Shown: positions 5,473 through 8,564 of the stretch, piece by piece
How positions within the stretch are numbered: the first letter of the stretch is position 1
How the letters are laid out: each line of letters begins with the position of its first letter
Assembly (NCBI GenBank): GCA_002389995.1
Contig: DGRR01000197.1
Coordinates: 1-8,564, forward strand
Length of the DNA: 8,564 bases
Direction: 5' to 3'
DNA from: Ruminococcus sp. UBA4383
GTDB lineage: Bacteria; Bacillota; Clostridia; Oscillospirales; Ruminococcaceae
The notes under the pieces: model-generated
Databases searched by the model: none
What the model saw: the letters and a program-made list of their open reading frames with translations, nothing else
What the model was told of the DNA's origin: nothing
Made by a program: the position numbers and the translations under genes

Positions 5473-5589
5473 TTAAACAGGAGGAAAATTTGCGCTCTTG
5501 ACATGAGAATGAACGAAGCGCAGCGGAGTGAATGAAATGTCAAGGCTCAAAAGCGCAAATTTGACGACTTTAAATAGGAGGAAATTATG
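5473..5589 (+). repeat. Direct repeat of a ribosome-binding-site segment flanking an insertion-like element
   Basis: The 20 bases at 5473-5492 and 5570-5589 match at 17 positions: both read TTAAA, one base, AGGAGGAAA, then a short A/T run ending in TG. The second copy is the working Shine-Dalgarno and ATG of the capsid gene. The first is an orphan whose TTG at 5490 would encode only three codons before a TGA. The inverted repeat at 5486-5562 lies between them. Confidence 0.55.
5486..5562. repeat. 77-base inverted-repeat (hairpin) element in the major capsid gene leader
   Basis: AAATTTGCGCT at 5486-5496 pairs perfectly with AGCGCAAATTT at 5552-5562. Directly inside, CTTGACAT at 5497-5504 pairs with ATGTCAAG at 5537-5544, leaving a 7-base bulge (GCTCAAA, 5545-5551) on the right side. 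The 32-base loop is purine-rich (GAATGAACGAAGCGCAGCGG and on to GAATGAA). Nineteen base pairs in total make a stable RNA stem. There is no T-tract, so it is not a classic terminator. It could be a dispersed chromosomal hairpin element, an mRNA stabiliser ahead of the highly expressed capsid gene, or a processing site. Confidence 0.85.
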
Positions 5590-6837
5590 AGAAAGTATCT
5601 CGAAAAAAGACTTGCAAAACTCAATGCAAAAAAGGAAGAACTCAAAAAACGTGCGCTCGCCTCTCAGGATACCAATGAGGTAAGAAGTATTCAGTCCGTT
5701 CTTTCCGAAATTGACAGCGAAATCAGCGAAATCAATGCCGAAATCGCAAAGATTGACAGTAACGAATCAAGAAGTGTTCCTGATAACGCTGTCCATGTAA
5801 ACGGCAATATCATGGGAAATACTCTCGGAAAATTTGAACCGCAGAAACGTGATGACGATATTTTCGCAAGCATGGAATACCGTATGGCTTTCAAGGATTA
5901 TGTCCAGAAAGGTACTCCGCTCCCCGAAAAATATAACGTCAGGGCAGGCGGTGATGCAGGTGTCACAACTACTCAGGATATTGGTGCGCTCATTCCGACA
6001 AATGTTCTCAATGAGATTATCAAGGGCATTGAAAAATCTTACGGAACTATTTATGCGAAGGTCAGAAAGCTCAATGTTCAGGGCGGTGTGAAAATCCCTG
6101 TCGCAAATCTCAGGGCAAAATTCAACTGGATTTCCGAAACGACCGTTTCTCCCCGTCAGAAAGCAGGAACAACGGAATATATCGAATTTTCCTATAATAT
6201 CGGTGAGGTGCGTGTTGCCCAGACGCTTTTATCAAGTATCGTTTCACTTTCAGTTTTCGAGAGCGAAGTAACAAGAATCATGGTTGAATCATTTCTTGAA
6301 GCTATGGACAAGGCTACAATTTCAGGTACAGGAATCGGTATGCCTCTCGGTATCGCAAATGACCCCCGTGTTACAAATGTAGTCGAAATGACTGCGGCTG
6401 ATATTATTAACTGGACTGCGTGGAGGACAAAATTATTCTCGAAAATTCCGATTAAAAAGCGTGGCAGCGGTGAATTTCTTTTCTCCGCATCTACCGTTGA
6501 AACCTGTCTTTTGACTATGCATGATGATAACAACAGACCGCTTTTCAAAGAGGCTGTTGACGGAGTTATCGGAAATGAAGCAGGAAAATTTTTCGGCAGA
6601 GAAACTACACTTGTTGAACCTGATGTTATCGCTGATTTCGATACCGCATCAGCAGGCGATATTATCGGTGTTTACTGGATTCCGAACGATTACGGCATAA
6701 ATACAAATCTCCAGTTCGGCATAAAACGCTATTTCGATGACGACAAAAATGAATGGGTAAACAAGGGTCTGACTGTCGTTGACGGCAAAATCCTTGACCC
6801 GTCAGGCTGCTATATCATTAAAAAGAAAGGAACTTGA
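5587..6837 (+). CDS. Major capsid protein, HK97 fold
   Basis: This 416-residue protein is the main shell subunit. Residues 1-60 form a strongly charged coiled coil (KRLAKLNAKKEELKKRAL, then SEIDSEISEINAEIAKID), which is the delta or scaffold domain removed by the protease encoded just before. Mature protein probably begins near 115-125 (KYNVRAGGDAG), ahead of the conserved GALIPTNVLNEII (133-145). The HK97 core follows, with SGTGIGMPLGIAND (246-259), the hallmark G-x-G-x-x-x-P-x-G-I segment, and the C-terminal IIGVYWIPNDYGI strand. The full length of about 400 residues is normal. AGGAGG at 5576-5581 lies 5 bases before the ATG. It follows a 114-base leader holding a large inverted repeat, and the next gene starts one base after its stop. 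Confidence 0.97.
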   Translation: MRKYLEKRLAKLNAKKEELKKRALASQDTNEVRSIQSVLSEIDSEISEINAEIAKIDSNESRSVPDNAVHVNGNIMGNTLGKFEPQKRDDDIFASMEYRMAFKDYVQKGTPLPEKYNVRAGGDAGVTTTQDIGALIPTNVLNEIIKGIEKSYGTIYAKVRKLNVQGGVKIPVANLRAKFNWISETTVSPRQKAGTTEYIEFSYNIGEVRVAQTLLSSIVSLSVFESEVTRIMVESFLEAMDKATISGTGIGMPLGIANDPRVTNVVEMTAADIINWTAWRTKLFSKIPIKKRGSGEFLFSASTVETCLLTMHDDNNRPLFKEAVDGVIGNEAGKFFGRETTLVEPDVIADFDTASAGDIIGVYWIPNDYGINTNLQFGIKRYFDDDKNEWVNKGLTVVDGKILDPSGCYIIKKKGT

Positions 6838-6838
6838 T

Positions 6839-7270
6839 ATGAGAACTGTTGAAGCATTAAAAAATCTTTATACTGCTTTGGGTGGTACATTGAGTGACAT
6901 AGAAACTATCACAAACATTAGTGATGTAGTCAATGCTATTAGTGCAATAGCAGGAGGCGGTCTTGTTCTTAAAAAAGGAACACATAACAGCAATACCACT
7001 TCTAGTGGGGAAGCTATGTTATCTCGTAAATTACTCCCGAAAGATTTTGTTGCACTGACAGGTATAGTTAGCTGCACAGTAAATGGTTCTAACGCTGTGG
7101 CAGTTCAAAAAAGAATATCTGGTATTACACCTAATATGGACGATTATACCATTTATTATTCTATATATGGTAAAAACGGATATTCTTCACTTGGTGACCT
7201 TACGGCAAGTAATCTTTTCAAAGAAGCAACTAATGTCGAAATTACTTATCTTTACCTTGCAAAAGCGTAA
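6839..7270 (+). CDS. Capsid-associated protein of unknown function, possibly head fibre or decoration
   Basis: This 143-residue protein begins MRTVEALKNLYTALGG, then SDIETITNISDVVNAISAIA. That short helical N-terminal module recurs in phage head-associated proteins and recalls the capsid-binding segment of head-fibre proteins, though this is from memory and uncertain. After a glycine linker (about 40-43), residues 44-143 are rich in Thr, Ser and Tyr and look like a compact beta domain ending in EITYLYLAKA. No catalytic motif is seen. AAAGG at 6826-6830 lies 8 bases before the ATG, and a longer in-frame start inside the capsid gene lacks support. Codon choice differs from the neighbours, with frequent TTA, TTG, AGT, ATT and TCT, suggesting recent exchange of this gene. 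Its position right after the capsid gene fits a surface protein. Confidence 0.6.
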   Translation: MRTVEALKNLYTALGGTLSDIETITNISDVVNAISAIAGGGLVLKKGTHNSNTTSSGEAMLSRKLLPKDFVALTGIVSCTVNGSNAVAVQKRISGITPNMDDYTIYYSIYGKNGYSSLGDLTASNLFKEATNVEITYLYLAKA

Positions 7271-7285
7271 AAGGAGGAATAAATA

Positions 7286-7645
7286 ATGATTAATATGAAC
7301 AGAATTGTCCCCGTCACAAATACCGACCTTCTCACACTTTACGGACTTATTCTCAAACTCAAAGGGCTTACAATTGCCGCTGTAAGTGCAGGCGATACAG
7401 GAGTTTTCGCAATGACTTCCGGTTCGGGAAACAAGCTCGCTGATGAACCTGTCAAAAGTTTTGATTTCGGCAGTTCCGTAACTTCTGCGGTGATATATTT
7501 CGTTGCCGCATATGATTATGAGGGATTTTCAATTGCAGGCACAAAGGTTACAACATCAGGTGCAGAAGTCGCTCCTGACGGGTCAACGCTCTACACGGCT
7601 ACTCTTGCAAGCGGTGCGGTCACAATCGCAAAAGTCGGATTATGA
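7286..7645 (+). CDS. Small structural protein of unknown function, possible capsid decoration
   Basis: This 119-residue protein starts MINMNRIVPVTNTDLLTLYG and continues as a Gly/Ser/Thr/Ala-rich sequence with alternating hydrophobic residues: a likely beta-sandwich containing KSFDFGSSVTSAVIYFV, then ATLASGAVTIAKVG at the end. No enzyme motif, signal peptide or membrane segment is present. AAGGAGG at 7271-7277 lies 8 bases before the ATG; a second Met three codons later is an alternative. The stop overlaps the next start (ATGA). Placement between the capsid gene and the connector genes, small size and beta-rich composition suggest a decoration or capsid-stabilising protein. This is inference; no family is firmly recognised. 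Confidence 0.6.
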   Translation: MINMNRIVPVTNTDLLTLYGLILKLKGLTIAAVSAGDTGVFAMTSGSGNKLADEPVKSFDFGSSVTSAVIYFVAAYDYEGFSIAGTKVTTSGAEVAPDGSTLYTATLASGAVTIAKVGL

Positions 7646-7881
7646 TAAGTCTTGAGGACGTAAAAAAAGCTCTCGGCATTACGGGCGATTATCTTGACGA
7701 TACCTTAAACTTTTATATTGAGGAAGTCACTGATTTTGTCCGAAATGCAGGCGTAAAATCTGAGGATATATCTGTTGGACTGGTTGCCCGTGGAGTATCG
7801 GATTTGTGGAATTACGGTGCAGGCGAGGGAAAATTATCAGACTATTTCATTCAGCGTTGCAAGCAATTGTCTTTAAGGTGA
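7642..7881 (+). CDS. Head-tail connector (gp6-like adaptor)
   Basis: This 79-residue helical protein fits the HK97 gp6 / Phage_connect family, which forms the ring bound beneath the portal. MISLEDVKKALGITGDYLDD (1-20) is the typical opening with its 'd...l..i..d..D' pattern. FYIEEVTDFVRNAGV (24-38) is the second helix, and LVARGVSDLWNYGAGEGKLS (47-66) the third with the usual glycine-rich turn. It ends FIQRCKQLSL where relatives read 'i..r..qL'. It is somewhat shorter than common members (about 95-110). Translation is probably coupled, since its ATG overlaps the preceding TGA by 4 bases and no strong Shine-Dalgarno precedes it. The closure gene follows after 4 bases. Confidence 0.7.
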   Translation: MISLEDVKKALGITGDYLDDTLNFYIEEVTDFVRNAGVKSEDISVGLVARGVSDLWNYGAGEGKLSDYFIQRCKQLSLR

Positions 7882-7885
7882 TAAT

Positions 7886-8227
7886 ATGAGCTATAAACCG
7901 AATATTCCGTTTACCGTCCCGATGTATCTGCTTATCCCCGAAACGGTCACGGCAAAGGGCAGTACAAAGAAAATCTATCCCGAAAACGGAATTTTGATTT
8001 ATTGCAGTTTCAGGACGTTTGGCGGAACTGAAAAAGTCGTGAACGGTGTGCTTTCCGTTGAAAATACCGCTGTTATCGAAACATGGTACAGACCTGATAT
8101 AAAGTCCGACTGCATTCTGCGTGACCTGAACGGCATTGATTATGAAATTCTCGGAACTCCAGAAAATCTCAATGTAAGAAATCAGTTTATGAAAATAAAA
8201 ATAAGGGCAATTCAGGGAGGGGCTTAA
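7886..8227 (+). CDS. Head closure / head-tail joining protein (stopper)
   Basis: This 113-residue protein resembles head-completion proteins (Phage_H_T_join; the SPP1 gp16-like class), which bind the adaptor ring and close the filled head. It has a mostly beta pattern: VPMYLLIPETV (11-21), ILIYCSFRTFGG (36-47), TAVIETWYRPDI (61-72), and the family-typical ending YEILGTPENLNVRNQFMKIK (86-105) followed by IRAIQGGA. That last stretch, in the form 'y.i.g.pen...r.q.l...v', is the best evidence. AAGGTGA at 7875-7881, which includes the previous stop codon, lies 4 bases before the ATG. It shares one base with the next gene (TAATG). Confidence 0.75.
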   Translation: MSYKPNIPFTVPMYLLIPETVTAKGSTKKIYPENGILIYCSFRTFGGTEKVVNGVLSVENTAVIETWYRPDIKSDCILRDLNGIDYEILGTPENLNVRNQFMKIKIRAIQGGA

Positions 8228-8564
8228 TGGCAAAAAACAGAATATCTCTGAGTTTCAAGGGCTTTGAGGAACTTGCCGAAAAACTCGACAAGGCAGGCGG
8301 AGACTTGAAAAAAGTTACCGAAAAAGCCCTTGTTGCAGGTAAAAATGTTGTCATGGACAATCTTGACAATGAAGTGAAAAACTCAAATTTCCCTGCAAAA
8401 GGTAAGTATTCAACAGGTCTTACAGAAAAATCCATTGACAGAAGTGAAACAGTTGAATGGAATGGTACAGAGGCATCTATAAAAGTTGGTTTTGACTTCA
8501 AAATCAGCGGTCTGCGGACTATTTTTCTGATGTACGGCACTCCCCGTATGAATAAATCCCAGAA
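8227..8564 (+). CDS. HK97 gp10-like head-tail / tail component (cut by window end)
   Basis: The first 112 codons of an open frame run to the window edge. It starts MAKNRISLSFKGFEELAEKL, with a helix KLDKAGGDLKKVTEKALVAG and the AKGKYSTGLTEKSIDRS segment. It then reaches TIFLMYGTPRMNKSQ, matching the 'lEyGt..m.a.pf' signature of HK97 gp10-like proteins. Members act at the neck or tail tip as a tail-completion or tail-terminator neighbour, placed after the closure protein as here. AGGGAGG at 8214-8220 lies 6 bases before the ATG, which overlaps the previous TAA by one base. About 10-30 residues are probably missing at the C-terminus. Confidence 0.75.
   Translation, partial: MAKNRISLSFKGFEELAEKLDKAGGDLKKVTEKALVAGKNVVMDNLDNEVKNSNFPAKGKYSTGLTEKSIDRSETVEWNGTEASIKVGFDFKISGLRTIFLMYGTPRMNKSQ

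Noticed and set aside
5498..5526. TTGACA in the capsid leader as a promoter -35 box
   Set aside because: No -10 box lies 16-18 bases downstream (the region reads CAGCGG); the TTGACA is explained by the inner stem of the inverted repeat.
6779..6838. Longer start for the gene after the capsid gene, inside the capsid reading frame
   Set aside because: The ATG at 6839 has AAAGG 8 bases upstream; the extension only reads the capsid end in another frame.
7083..7286. 67-codon plus-strand ORF in another frame of the 6839-7270 gene
   Set aside because: It is fully contained in a better supported gene, has no ribosome binding site, and has the Leu/Ile/Lys-rich look of an out-of-frame shadow in AT-rich DNA.
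8187..8540. Minus-strand ORF opposite the gp10-like gene
   Set aside because: It is antisense to a gene with a good start and family signature; Phe/Ser/Leu-rich composition is typical of antisense translation.
1..8564. CRISPR array, tRNA, rRNA, insertion sequence or defence system
   Set aside because: No regularly spaced repeats, cloverleaf, transposase or defence-gene motifs were seen; gene content is a phage packaging and head module throughout.

Overview
This window is the packaging and head-assembly module of a tailed phage or prophage with an HK97-type capsid, almost certainly a siphovirus. All convincing genes lie on the + strand. They are tightly packed, often overlap by a few bases, and mostly have strong AGGAGG-type ribosome binding sites. 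Those sites, the moderately AT-rich composition and the protein families point to a Bacillota (Firmicutes) host, most likely a gut or rumen clostridium such as a Ruminococcus relative. The genus is inference from style and was not tested. The window cannot show whether this is an integrated prophage or a free phage, because no integrase, lysogeny module or attachment site is present.

Layout. Positions 1-476 hold the end of an upstream, probably regulatory, region: a possible gene tail, a 37-codon small ORF, a stretch with a broken zinc-ribbon-like reading frame, and a 74-residue Cro/C1-type helix-turn-helix protein that starts at TTG. A strong hairpin with a T-tract (533-568) separates this from the late genes. 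The packaging block (607-3703) follows: a Terminase_2-like small subunit, an HNH nuclease fused to a P-loop kinase-like domain, an 86-base gap that is a candidate packaging-site region, a second small terminase of the P27 type, and the large terminase. The head block (3690-6837) holds the portal, prohead protease and major capsid protein. An unusual 77-base inverted-repeat element sits in the capsid-gene leader. After the capsid come two small genes of probable capsid-surface or decoration role (6839-7645), then the connector genes: gp6-like adaptor, head-closure protein, and a gp10-like protein cut by the window end.

How the genes work together. The portal nucleates an HK97-type procapsid. 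The major capsid protein carries its own N-terminal coiled-coil scaffold, which the protease removes. The terminase complex, probably helped by the HNH protein, recognises, cuts and pumps DNA through the portal. The adaptor and closure proteins then seal the head and join it to the tail.

Most of the window is a standard phage late operon. The points worth a second look are two different small-terminase genes flanking the nuclease gene, the HNH-kinase fusion, the inverted-repeat element with a duplicated Shine-Dalgarno between protease and capsid genes, and a capsid-adjacent gene whose codon use differs from its neighbours. I found no convincing evidence of a wholly new system.
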